Source of the DNA: an uncultured Bacteroidales bacterium | Lineage (GTDB): Bacteria; Bacteroidota; Bacteroidia; Bacteroidales; UBA932 | Assembly (NCBI GenBank): GCA_944325495.1 | Contig: CALVAD010000003.1 | Location: 62,001-126,000, forward strand | DNA: 64,000 nucleotides | Direction: 5' to 3' | In this document: positions 50,064 through 58,569 of the stretch, in pieces | How positions within the stretch are numbered: the stretch's first letter is position 1 | Layout of the letters: each line of letters starts with the position of its first letter | Program-made: the position numbers and the translations under genes | The notes under the pieces: generated by a model | Seen by the model: the letters and a program-made list of their open reading frames with translations, nothing else | Databases searched by the model: none | What the model was told of the DNA's origin: nothing

Positions 50064-50519
50064 ATGAAAGCTAAATTTCTTTCAATCATCGCGCTGGCCG
50101 CTTTCGGAATCGTGGCGGCCGCGGCATGCAACAAACCCGAAACGGAAACCGACATCGCCGCCGAGGTGGCTGGCTCCTACACCGGAACCACTTCGGCATC
50201 CTTCCAGTACAGTCCCGGTCCCATGGTGACCGAGAACGAGACCTTCACTCTCACCGCAGCAGGCGAAGACAAGGTCAATGTCAGCTATGAATCCTCGACC
50301 TGGGGATCGTTCACATTCGAGGGAGTGGCCGTCAGCGGCGCCGACCCCTACACCCTGGAGGGCGAGGGAACCACTCTGATGGGCATGGGCGACACCAAGA
50401 ACGAATATGCCGCCACCTTCGAAGGCACGGTCGGCAAGAAGGCCGGCACTGCGGACTTCCTGATCACCGTTCCCGCCGTAATGGGCGGAATTACAATAGA
50501 ATTCACGCTCGCCGAATAG
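50064..50519 (+). CDS. Calycin-like lipoprotein, first gene of hmu operon
   Basis: 151 aa. The lipoprotein signal ends AAAC (residues 19-22). The mature part is a compact beta-rich domain starting AGSYTGTTSASFQ and ending MGGITIEFTLAE, with strands of alternating polar and hydrophobic residues, as in the calycin/lipocalin-like lipoproteins of Bacteroidales. It stands directly in front of hmuY (no gap; the next ATG follows the stop), which suggests a role in haem or porphyrin capture at the cell surface. No His or Met pair stands out as a haem ligand. Confidence 0.75.
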   Translation: MKAKFLSIIALAAFGIVAAAACNKPETETDIAAEVAGSYTGTTSASFQYSPGPMVTENETFTLTAAGEDKVNVSYESSTWGSFTFEGVAVSGADPYTLEGEGTTLMGMGDTKNEYAATFEGTVGKKAGTADFLITVPAVMGGITIEFTLAE

Positions 50520-51161
50520 ATGAAGAGGCTCTTTTTCTTGACATTCCTCGCGTTGCTGCCGTCCTGCAACGGGATTTTCCATGGGATTTACGATTCCGGC
50601 GAAGGGGAGCTCATAACCGAATACGGCTTTCTTGAATATAATCCCACGGACAATTCCGGCACCATATACATTGACGCTACTGACTACACGAAATGGATAT
50701 ATCTTGATTTCTCCGAAAGGACGGCGGTGACTGCGGGGATGTCTGAAGAAGAAGCTCCTGCCGAATGGGACATCGCGGTGCACCGCTACGATGTCAAGAC
50801 CAACGGCGCGGCCGCCCTGGAGACAGGCATGACAGGACTGGAGCTCTTCATGAGCTCCGGAGCCATGCCCGAGGGCGACTATGTCAGCGATGAATGGACT
50901 ACCGAACAGATAATAGTCGACATGTCCGGCATGATGGACGGCAATATCGGCTACAGCGAAAGCTGGTACAACCGCGAGCTCTCGAAGTGGCTCAAAGTGG
51001 ACACGGGCACGATGCCGCCGGTCTATTCCATGTCACAGAAAGTCTATGCGGTGAAGCTGGCAGACGGGACGCATCTCGCGCTCAAGCTTTCCAACTATAT
51101 GGACGCCACGGGAGTCAAGGGCTTCATGACCATAGATTATGTTTATCCGGTAGAATTCTGA
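50520..51161 (+). CDS. hmuY: HmuY-family haem-binding lipoprotein
   Basis: 213 aa with a lipoprotein signal (LPSC, residues 13-16). The HmuY core block WDIAVHRYDVKTNGAAALETG is intact (in the Porphyromonas family 'WDIAFHR.D..TN'), and the final strand FMTIDYVYPVEF is also typical. HmuY sits on the cell surface, takes haem from host proteins and hands it to HmuR. Haem ligands vary in this family (His in P. gingivalis, Met in relatives); I cannot tell which are used here. Five more hmu genes follow in the same order as the known hmuYRSTUV operon. Confidence 0.9.
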   Translation: MKRLFFLTFLALLPSCNGIFHGIYDSGEGELITEYGFLEYNPTDNSGTIYIDATDYTKWIYLDFSERTAVTAGMSEEEAPAEWDIAVHRYDVKTNGAAALETGMTGLELFMSSGAMPEGDYVSDEWTTEQIIVDMSGMMDGNIGYSESWYNRELSKWLKVDTGTMPPVYSMSQKVYAVKLADGTHLALKLSNYMDATGVKGFMTIDYVYPVEF

Positions 51162-51165
51162 GAAT

Positions 51166-53304
51166 ATGGGAAAACTTTTGTTCAGCGCCTGCCTTGCGTG
51201 TCTGGCGGCCGCATCCCTTCAGGCGCAGATAAGGATAAGCGGAAGCGTGCTCGACGAGAAGGGTGAGGCGATACCGGGAGCCGCGGTGACCGTGGACGGG
51301 ATGCCCGGAACCGGCGCGGCTACGGATCTCGACGGCAGCTATGGCTTTGAAATCCCGCAGACGGGACAGAACCGGATCGTCCTCGTCGCGTCGGCGGTGG
51401 GATACGAGAGCCAGCGCCGGCGTATCAGCGAGCCGCAGGGCTCATACGGGGAGGATTTCGTGCTCCGGGAATCGCAGGAGCTGCTTGAGACCGTGGTGGT
51501 CACCGCGACGCGCACTCCCAAGCCACTCAAGGACGTGCCCATCATCACGCGCGTCATCTCCGCCGAGGAGATCGCCCGCGCCGATGTCGTGCACATAGGT
51601 GAGCTGCTGGAGACCGAGCTGCCCGGTCTGGAGTTCTCGTATTCGATGGACCAGCAGGTGTCCCTGAACATGCAGGGTTTCGGAGGGAATTCGGTGCTTT
51701 TCCTGGTCGACGGCGAGAGGATGGCGGGCGAAACCCTCGACAACATCGACTACAACCGCCTGAATCTCGACAATGTGGAGAGGGTGGAGATAGTCAAGGG
51801 GGCCGCTTCCTCACTCTACGGCTCCAACGCCATTGGCGGAGTCGTGAACATCATCACCAGGGAGCCGGCGGAACCCTGGTCGGTCAGCATGAACACGCGC
51901 TACAGCACCTTGGGCCAGAAGGTAGGTTCGATTTCCGCCGGCTTCCGGGCGGGGAGACTTTCCGGCCTCACCAACGCCCAGTATGTCCAGAGCGACTCCA
52001 TCTCCCTGAAGAACGACGGCGACTATTCCAAAGTCTACGGCAGCTGGAACTACAATGTCAAGCAGCAGCTGGTCTACAGGCCGCTTGACAGGCTGAAGAT
52101 CACCGGCAAGGCCGGCTATTATTTCCGTCAGCGCGACGCGTCGCCGGACGTCAAGGACAACTACCGCGACTTCAGCGGCTCGCTCAAGGCGGAATACGAC
52201 TTCGCCGAAAGCGACAACCTCACTCTGGGCTATGCTTTCGACCAGTATGACAAGAGCAACTACATGGTCGCCGGAAGCCGCGACGTGCGCGAGTACAGCA
52301 ATGTGCAGCACAATGTGCGCGCCCTGTACACCCACAGCTTCGGCAAGAGCGACAACCTCGTGTTCGGCGGCGACTTCATGAGGGACTATCTGATGTCCTA
52401 CCAGTTCAGCGACGGCGCGAAAGCCCAGTACACCGGCGACCTGTTCGCCCAGCTTGACTGGAGCCCGACCGACAGGCTCAATTTCGTGAGCGGCCTGCGT
52501 TTCGACTATTTCTCCGACAGGAATCTCTTCCACGCCTCTCCCAAGCTCGGAGTCATGTACAAGATAAGCAACTGCTCCGTCAGAGCCTCATACGCCGGCG
52601 GATTCAGGGCACCGACGCTCAAGGAGATGTACATGAACTTCAACATGGCGAACATCTTCATGATCTACGGCAACCCGGACCTCGAAGCCGAGGAGAGCCA
52701 CAACTTCTCGCTTTCGGCGGAGTACATGACCCGGCGCCACAACCTCACGCTCACGGGATACTGGAACCTTGTGGACAACCGTATCACCACGGCGTGGAGC
52801 GACGCGCTCAAAGGGCAGCTCTACACCAACATGGCCCCGCTCCAGGTCGCCGGATTCGACCTCAACTTCTCGGCCGCATACGACTTCGGCCTCAAGTACA
52901 GGATCTCCTACACCTTCACGCACGAGAAGATAGAGAAGGGGCAGCCGATGACCTCCTCGACCCGTCCCCACAGCGCCACGGTCAAGATAGAATACGGCAA
53001 GGACTGGAGGACATACGGCTTCGACATCGCTCTGACCGGCCGCGTGATGTCGGCTGTCACGGCGGATGTCTACACCTCGCTCACCGATTACAGCCAGACT
53101 GAGAAGCAGACCTACCCGGGCTACACGATGTGGAAGCTTTCGATAGCTCAGCGGATATGGCACGGCATCAGGCTCAACGCCATAATCGACAACCTGTTCA
53201 ACTATGTCCCCGACTATTACTACAACAACAGTCCGGCGACCGTCGGCACGACCCTCTCGCTGGGGCTGTCGCTCGACTTCAATGAAATATTCAACAACAG
53301 ATAG
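51166..53304 (+). CDS. hmuR: TonB-dependent haem receptor HmuR
   Basis: 712 aa. Signal peptide 1-20 (ending LQAQ), a carboxypeptidase-regulatory-like domain (about 21-110: ISGSVLDEKGEAIPGAAVTV), a plug domain (IGELLETELPGLEFSYSMDQ ... VERVEIVKGAASSLYGSNAIGGVVNI) and a beta-barrel ending at a terminal phenylalanine-containing strand. The haem-receptor motifs are present as FRAP (GGFRAPTLKE) and NPDL (YGNPDLEAEESHN). It imports haem across the outer membrane using TonB-ExbBD energy. TonB itself is not in the window. Confidence 0.93.
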   Translation: MGKLLFSACLACLAAASLQAQIRISGSVLDEKGEAIPGAAVTVDGMPGTGAATDLDGSYGFEIPQTGQNRIVLVASAVGYESQRRRISEPQGSYGEDFVLRESQELLETVVVTATRTPKPLKDVPIITRVISAEEIARADVVHIGELLETELPGLEFSYSMDQQVSLNMQGFGGNSVLFLVDGERMAGETLDNIDYNRLNLDNVERVEIVKGAASSLYGSNAIGGVVNIITREPAEPWSVSMNTRYSTLGQKVGSISAGFRAGRLSGLTNAQYVQSDSISLKNDGDYSKVYGSWNYNVKQQLVYRPLDRLKITGKAGYYFRQRDASPDVKDNYRDFSGSLKAEYDFAESDNLTLGYAFDQYDKSNYMVAGSRDVREYSNVQHNVRALYTHSFGKSDNLVFGGDFMRDYLMSYQFSDGAKAQYTGDLFAQLDWSPTDRLNFVSGLRFDYFSDRNLFHASPKLGVMYKISNCSVRASYAGGFRAPTLKEMYMNFNMANIFMIYGNPDLEAEESHNFSLSAEYMTRRHNLTLTGYWNLVDNRITTAWSDALKGQLYTNMAPLQVAGFDLNFSAAYDFGLKYRISYTFTHEKIEKGQPMTSSTRPHSATVKIEYGKDWRTYGFDIALTGRVMSAVTADVYTSLTDYSQTEKQTYPGYTMWKLSIAQRIWHGIRLNAIIDNLFNYVPDYYYNNSPATVGTTLSLGLSLDFNEIFNNR

Positions 53305-53307
53305 CTT

Positions 53308-56300
53308 ATGAAAACTCGTTCACGGGTTCTGGTGACTGTCTCCATACTGGCCGTATGCGCCGCCATCTGCGCGATATGGTCAGTATGGCTTTCACCTGTG
53401 AGGATAGGGTTCGTCAACTACCAGACGATGACTCTCGGGCAGATTGCCAAAGCCAATACGAACAGATTCATCAGGATACGGCAGCTTGACGGCGAGAACC
53501 TCCGGAAGATTTCGCGCAGCGACTTCGTGTTCATCAACGGAATGGGCATGCGCATCACCGAAGACGAGCGCGCCCTCATCCGCAAGGCGGCCGAAAGGGG
53601 AGTGCCCATGATCACCACCATGGCGACGAATCCGGCCAACGACATCACTACGGTGGACTCCCTCCAGCGGGAGACCCTGTCGGCATATCTTTCCGGCGGT
53701 GACCGCGCCAATTATCACAACATGCTCGAATATGTGCGCGGGGAAGTCTGCGGCAGGCTGCTGTGGACCGACAAGCCGGGAGCGCCGACCGTGCCGGAAT
53801 ACGGTCTGCTGTACCATGCCGATCCGGACGACCCCGACGGCGGGGACATCCCCTTCGCCTCGGTCAGGGAATATGAGGGCTGGCTGCGCTCCGAAGGCCT
53901 TTTCAAGCCGGGGGCGCCGGGCGTCGTGGTCACCGGCCCCATGGGCGACCCCGCCGAGCTCATAGCCGCGCTGGAGAAGAGCGGCAAGAATGTCTATCCG
54001 GTGAACAACATGCGCCTTTTCATCCTGAAGCACCATGCCGATTCCGTGGATGTCTCCGCGCTCATCAACATGGCGCACGGAAGGATGGGGGACTATATAA
54101 CCGACTTCCTTGAGGAGAGGAACGCGCCGCTGTTCACTCCGCTGAACGTCAACACCCTGGTCAGCGAGTGGGAGGAGGACCGGATGGGCATGAGCGGAGG
54201 ATTCATGTCGCAGAGCGTCGTGACTCCGGAGATAGACGGGGCGATACGTCCTTTCGCCCTTTTCGGCCACTATGAGGGCAAGGACGGCCTCCAGTACCTC
54301 AAGGCGATTCCCGGCAGGCTGGAGGAGTTCGTTGAGACCGTGGACAGGTACATCGCGCTGAAGAAGCTTCCGGACAGCGAGAAGAAGGTCGCGATATTCT
54401 ACTACAAGGGACCCGGACAGAACAGCCTGACGGCCGCAGGCATGGAAGTGCTGCCGTCGCTCTACAATTTCCTGAAGGAGCTCCGTTCGGCCGGCTACAG
54501 GGTTGAAGGGCTTCCTGCCAGCGAGGCTGAATTCGGAAAACTCGTCCAGCGCCAGGGCGCCGTGTTCGGCACCTACGCCGAAGGGGCGATAGCCGATTTC
54601 ATCGAAAACGGGAATCCCGGGCTGGTTTCGGCAGCCGATTATGAGAAATGGAGTTCCGAGGCGCTCGGTCCGGAGATGGCCGCGGAGACTGCCGAGGTGA
54701 ACGGAGAATTCCCGGGAAGCTACCTTGCGACCGAAGACGGACGGCTTGCGATTCCGCGGGTGGAGCTCGGCAACATCGTGCTGCTTCCCCAGCTTGCGGC
54801 GGGCATGGGCGATGACGAATTCAAGATAGTCCACGGCACCGACAACGCCCCTCCTTATCCCTATATCGCCGAATACCTCTGGGCGCGCATGGGCTTCGGC
54901 GCGGATGTCATGATACACTTCGGCACTCACGGAAGCCTGGAGTTCACTCCTTCCAAGCAGGTCGCCCTGAGCAGCCGCGACTGGCCGGACAGGCTCGTGG
55001 GGACCACGCCGCATCTCTATGTCTACACGATATCCAACGTGGGTGAGGCCATGATCGCAAAGCGCCGCTCCTACGCGGGAATACAGTCCTACCTGACCCC
55101 TCCGTTCATGGAGAGCGGACTTCGCGGCACATACAGGGAACTCAAGGATGCGATAGGCCGGTATTATGACGCGGCGGCTCAGGGAGGCGATGCTGCCTCC
55201 GAGTCCCGCAAGGTCAAGGAGCTCGCGCTCGAAATGGGGCTGCATCGCGACCTGCGACTCGACTCGCTTTCGACATCCGGCTATACCGAGGAGGAGATCG
55301 CACGTATCGACAATTTCGCCGAGGAGCTCACCAACGAGAAGATCACCGGAGAGCTATACACCATGGGCGAGCCGTACGAGCCGGCAAGGATACGCAGCAG
55401 CGTCTTCGCGATGGCGAGCGACCCCATCGCATATGCTCTCTACGCCCTGGACAGGCAGCGCGGCATTGCGGATGCAGGACTGGAAGAAAACTCCCGCAAG
55501 TTCAACCGCGAGTATCTCGAACCTGCGAAGGAGATAGTGCGCCGCGTACTTGACAACCCCGGCCTGGCTGATGACGGATTCATCTGCGGTCTCGCCGGAA
55601 TCAGCCGCGACGAGCTTGCCGACGCAAGAAAGACGGTGGCGCGGCTCGACCGTCCTAAAAGCATGATGGAGCTGATGATGAACCCGGCCGGAAGTGCCCC
55701 TGAAACGGAAATCAGCGATGAACGGGAGGCGTATCTGCGTGCCGTGGTGCAGCTGGCGACGGCGGTGGAGAACATAGACAACTACTCCGTCGCTCTGCGC
55801 GAGAGTCCGCGTGAGGAGTTCCGTTCCTTGCTCAACGCCATGGATGGAGGTTATGTCGCTCCTTCTCCAGGAGGCGACCCGATAGTCAACCCCAACACCC
55901 TGCCCACGGGGCGCAACCTCTATGCGATAAACGCCGAGGCTACGCCTTCCGAGAAAGCCTGGGAGGAGGGCAGGAAGCTCGCTGAAAGAACCATCGAGAT
56001 GTACCGCCGCAACCACAACGACTCCATCCCGCGCAAGGTCAGCTATACGCTCTGGAGCGGGGAGTTCATCGAGACCGAAGGGGCCACGATAGCCCAGGTG
56101 CTCTATATGCTCGGCGTCGAACCGGTGCGTGACGCATTCGGCCGCGTGACCGATCTCAGGCTGATTCCCTCCGCTGAACTCGGGCGTCCGAGGATAGACG
56201 TCGTGGTGCAGACCAGCGGACAGCTGCGCGACATAGCCGCCTCGCGTCTCTTCCTGATAAGCCGCGCCGTGGAGATGGCCGCGGCGGCAAGGGATGACGA

Positions 56301-57405
56301 TTACCGGAATCTTGTCGCGGAAGGGGTCGTGGAGTCCGAGAAGATGCTGACCGAGAGGGGAGTGAGTCCAAGGGAAGCCCGCGAACTTTCGAGATACAGG
56401 GTGTTCGGCGGCGTGAACGGCGGCTACGGCACCGGCATCACCGGGATGATACAGAACGGCGACAGCTGGGAGGACAGCGGACAGATCGCCGACAGGTACA
56501 TGCGGAACATGGGCGCCTACTACGGCAGTGAGGACGAGTGGGAGAAGTACGGCGACTATGCGTTCGAGGCGGCTCTCGGCGGCACGGACGTGGTCATACA
56601 GCCGCGTCAGAGCAACACCTGGGGCGCATTGAGCCTCGACCATGTCTACGAGTTCATGGGAGGGATGAACCTCGCGGTGCGCAAGGTCACCGGCAAGGAC
56701 CCCGACGCCTACCTGAGCGACTACCGCAACCACAACAACATGCGCATGCAGGAACTCAGGGAGGCCATTGGCGTGGAGAGCCGCAGCACCATCTTCAATC
56801 CCGCATATATCAGCGAGAAGATGAAAGGCGGGGCGGGCGCCGCATCCGGATTCGCGGAGATAGTCCAGAACACCTACGGATGGAATGTCACGAAGCCTTC
56901 GGTCATCGACGACGAGATGTGGGACGAGATATACGATGTCTATGTCAAGGACAAATTCGGCCTGGGCGTGGAGGAGTATTTCGGAAACAGCAATCCGGCG
57001 GCTCTCGAGGAGATCACCGCCGTGATGATGGAGACTGCGCGCAAAGGCATGTGGGACGCCGGCGAGAGGCAGCTTCAGGACATAGCCGCCCTGCACTCGC
57101 GTCTCGTGGACGAGTACCTGCCTTCCTGCTCGGAGACAGTATGCGACAACGCTCCGCTGCGCAATTTCATAGCCTCGAAGCTTGACGCTCCGGCTGCCGT
57201 GCGCTACAATTCGAACATCGACAATATACGCGAGGCGAGAAGCTCCGGCAGTGACGGGGTCGTGATGAAACGGGAGACGCTGGACGAGGGGGCCGCACGG
57301 CGCACCGCGGTTCTCAGCAACACCGTAGTCGCAGTGTTCGCCGCCGCGGCACTCGTGGTTATCGTGCTTCTGGTCCGCAGAAGGCGCAGAAACAGTCCGC
57401 AGTAG
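53308..57405 (+). CDS. hmuS: HmuS, CobN-like chelatase subunit for haem iron removal
   Basis: 1365 aa, class II chelatase large-subunit (CobN/BchH) family. It has a membrane segment at each end: residues about 7-29, and 1336-1354 followed by RRRRR. The about 1300-residue catalytic part should therefore lie in the periplasm. Family segments include VHGTDNAPPYPYIAEYLWARMGFGAD, FGTHGSLEFTPSKQVALS, FGGVNGGYGTGITGMIQNGDSWED and DVVIQPRQSNTWGALSLDHVYEF. No CobS/CobT or cobalamin genes are near, which argues against cobalt insertion. In hmu operons this protein is proposed to take iron out of haem. Confidence 0.92.
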   Translation: MKTRSRVLVTVSILAVCAAICAIWSVWLSPVRIGFVNYQTMTLGQIAKANTNRFIRIRQLDGENLRKISRSDFVFINGMGMRITEDERALIRKAAERGVPMITTMATNPANDITTVDSLQRETLSAYLSGGDRANYHNMLEYVRGEVCGRLLWTDKPGAPTVPEYGLLYHADPDDPDGGDIPFASVREYEGWLRSEGLFKPGAPGVVVTGPMGDPAELIAALEKSGKNVYPVNNMRLFILKHHADSVDVSALINMAHGRMGDYITDFLEERNAPLFTPLNVNTLVSEWEEDRMGMSGGFMSQSVVTPEIDGAIRPFALFGHYEGKDGLQYLKAIPGRLEEFVETVDRYIALKKLPDSEKKVAIFYYKGPGQNSLTAAGMEVLPSLYNFLKELRSAGYRVEGLPASEAEFGKLVQRQGAVFGTYAEGAIADFIENGNPGLVSAADYEKWSSEALGPEMAAETAEVNGEFPGSYLATEDGRLAIPRVELGNIVLLPQLAAGMGDDEFKIVHGTDNAPPYPYIAEYLWARMGFGADVMIHFGTHGSLEFTPSKQVALSSRDWPDRLVGTTPHLYVYTISNVGEAMIAKRRSYAGIQSYLTPPFMESGLRGTYRELKDAIGRYYDAAAQGGDAASESRKVKELALEMGLHRDLRLDSLSTSGYTEEEIARIDNFAEELTNEKITGELYTMGEPYEPARIRSSVFAMASDPIAYALYALDRQRGIADAGLEENSRKFNREYLEPAKEIVRRVLDNPGLADDGFICGLAGISRDELADARKTVARLDRPKSMMELMMNPAGSAPETEISDEREAYLRAVVQLATAVENIDNYSVALRESPREEFRSLLNAMDGGYVAPSPGGDPIVNPNTLPTGRNLYAINAEATPSEKAWEEGRKLAERTIEMYRRNHNDSIPRKVSYTLWSGEFIETEGATIAQVLYMLGVEPVRDAFGRVTDLRLIPSAELGRPRIDVVVQTSGQLRDIAASRLFLISRAVEMAAAARDDDYRNLVAEGVVESEKMLTERGVSPREARELSRYRVFGGVNGGYGTGITGMIQNGDSWEDSGQIADRYMRNMGAYYGSEDEWEKYGDYAFEAALGGTDVVIQPRQSNTWGALSLDHVYEFMGGMNLAVRKVTGKDPDAYLSDYRNHNNMRMQELREAIGVESRSTIFNPAYISEKMKGGAGAASGFAEIVQNTYGWNVTKPSVIDDEMWDEIYDVYVKDKFGLGVEEYFGNSNPAALEEITAVMMETARKGMWDAGERQLQDIAALHSRLVDEYLPSCSETVCDNAPLRNFIASKLDAPAAVRYNSNIDNIREARSSGSDGVVMKRETLDEGAARRTAVLSNTVVAVFAAAALVVIVLLVRRRRRNSPQ

Positions 57406-57408
57406 GAT

Positions 57409-58092
57409 ATGGAGACGGTTGTCAAGGTCGCAATGGTGCTGGTGAGCTTCAGCTTCGTGCTCAAGCTCACGGGCTACAAGCTGCGCCAGCTGCTGCTGAT
57501 GTCCCTGCTGTGCGCACTGTTCGTGGGTTTCTCGTGGCAGTTCGCGGCGGAGCAGTCGAAGACCGCGATCGCTTCATGGCTGTCGGATCGGGAGCTGATG
57601 CAGGACATAGCCGTGCTGATGACCCTGGACGTCGCGTTGCAGATGGCATACTGCCTTATGGCGGTGAATCTGATGAACAGCGGCCCGCTCAAGAGACGTA
57701 CGATATTGGTGTACAAGTTTTTGCGTCTTTTCCCGGGTATAATGGTGTTTCTGGTTCTGTTCAGCCTGCTGGTCAGCTGCGTGTTCGCGTTTCCCGGAGT
57801 GTCGTTCTCGCTGATCTCGTGGTGCATGGCCGCTGCGGTGCTGGTGCTGCTGCCATTGGCGGTGCTTGGCGTCAGGAAGCTGCTCCCGGAGAAGGAGATA
57901 AGGCTGGAGCTGCTGTTTCTGTCGAACGCCCTGACCGCTGTGCTGGGAGTGATCGCGACCGTGAACGGCACGACGGCTTCCGAGAGCGTGGATTCGGTGG
58001 ACTATCCTGCCACCGCCGCCGTTTTCGGCATCGTCCTTCTCGGCGCCGCGCTTGGTTTTCTGCTGTACCGCATAAAATCCCGGAAGTCATGA
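57409..58092 (+). CDS. hmuT: HmuT, integral membrane protein of hmu system
   Basis: 227 aa with about six predicted membrane segments (for example VVKVAMVLVSFSFVLKL, LLLMSLLCALFVGFSW, PGIMVFLVLFSLLVSCVF, SLISWCMAAAVLVLLPLAVL, LFLSNALTAVLGVIATV, AAVFGIVLLGAALGFLLY). I see no transporter-family motif. The order hmuY-R-S-T-U-V identifies it. It starts 4 nt after hmuS. After its stop comes a 477-bp gap with two class A hairpins before hmuU, so the operon is interrupted at this point. Confidence 0.8.
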   Translation: METVVKVAMVLVSFSFVLKLTGYKLRQLLLMSLLCALFVGFSWQFAAEQSKTAIASWLSDRELMQDIAVLMTLDVALQMAYCLMAVNLMNSGPLKRRTILVYKFLRLFPGIMVFLVLFSLLVSCVFAFPGVSFSLISWCMAAAVLVLLPLAVLGVRKLLPEKEIRLELLFLSNALTAVLGVIATVNGTTASESVDSVDYPATAAVFGIVLLGAALGFLLYRIKSRKS

Positions 58093-58116
58093 CGAGTCTG
58101 ATTTATATTGTATCGG

Positions 58117-58248
58117 CCGTAGAGGTGACGGCTTCCTCACAGGAGGTTCCGCTGCGCTTCATTGATATTTCTTCGCTACGCTGCGAAATATCACCCGCTC
58201 ACGGCCGCGGGCGGCCAGCCTCCTGTGAGGAAGCCGCCACCTCTATGG
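58117..58248 (-). repeat. Class A hairpin element, copy A4
   Basis: 28-30-bp arms (58117-58146 and 58219-58248) with two wobble-type mismatches, around a 72-nt core in reverse orientation. Read on the minus strand it has the small stem GCCCGC/GCGGGT-type around GGCCGTGA, an inner stem GATATTTC/GAAATATC that is completely different in sequence from the other copies yet fully paired, and the end AATGAAGCGCAGCGGAA. Confidence 0.85.
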
Positions 58249-58406
58249 CGAAAGATACTCTTATATGAGTTTTTGATACCTTGGTTTGGGATTGACAGAA
58301 TATATAATAATGTGAGAATTAATGACAGTAGCCTTTGCGTCGTATGTTTGTATCAAGAAAATGATTCAAGATGCAAAAAGTTTATGGAAGTTGACGCGGG
58401 CAGGAG

Positions 58407-58540
58407 CCGTTCATGGACTGTTTGCCTCTGGAGAGGCTGGCCGCCCGCGGCTGTGAGCGGGCGATGCTCATAGTGAAACGGAGAGCATCGATGGAGCGCG
58501 AAGCGCGGAACCTCTCAGGAGGCAAACAGTCTATGAACGG
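58407..58540 (+). repeat. Class A hairpin element, copy A5
   Basis: 30-bp arms (58407-58436 and 58511-58540) with three to four mismatches, the most decayed pair, around a 74-nt core. The small stem GCCCGC/GCGGGC surrounds GGCTGTGA, the inner stem is CGATGCTC/GAGCATCG, and the end is GATGGAGCGCGAAGCGCGGAA. It ends 29 bp before the hmuU start. Confidence 0.83.
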
Positions 58541-58569
58541 TTAAAGCCAATTAATTAAAGATAAAGAAT

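Larger units (their letters stand above)
58093..58569. other. Gap inside hmu operon holding two class A elements
   Basis: 477 bp between hmuT and hmuU. It contains class A copies A4 and A5 in opposite orientation, 158 bp apart, and an AT-rich middle part (58249-58406) with no convincing gene. No T-tract terminator and no exact TAnnTTTG box is seen directly before hmuU. Confidence 0.7.

Noticed and set aside
53308-57405. Cobaltochelatase CobN for vitamin B12 synthesis
   Set aside because: No other cobalamin genes nearby, membrane anchors at both ends, and exact hmu gene order.
58117-58540. Class A elements as integron attC sites
   Set aside because: No integrase or cassette genes, the core lacks the R and L box sequences, and the arms are too long and perfect.
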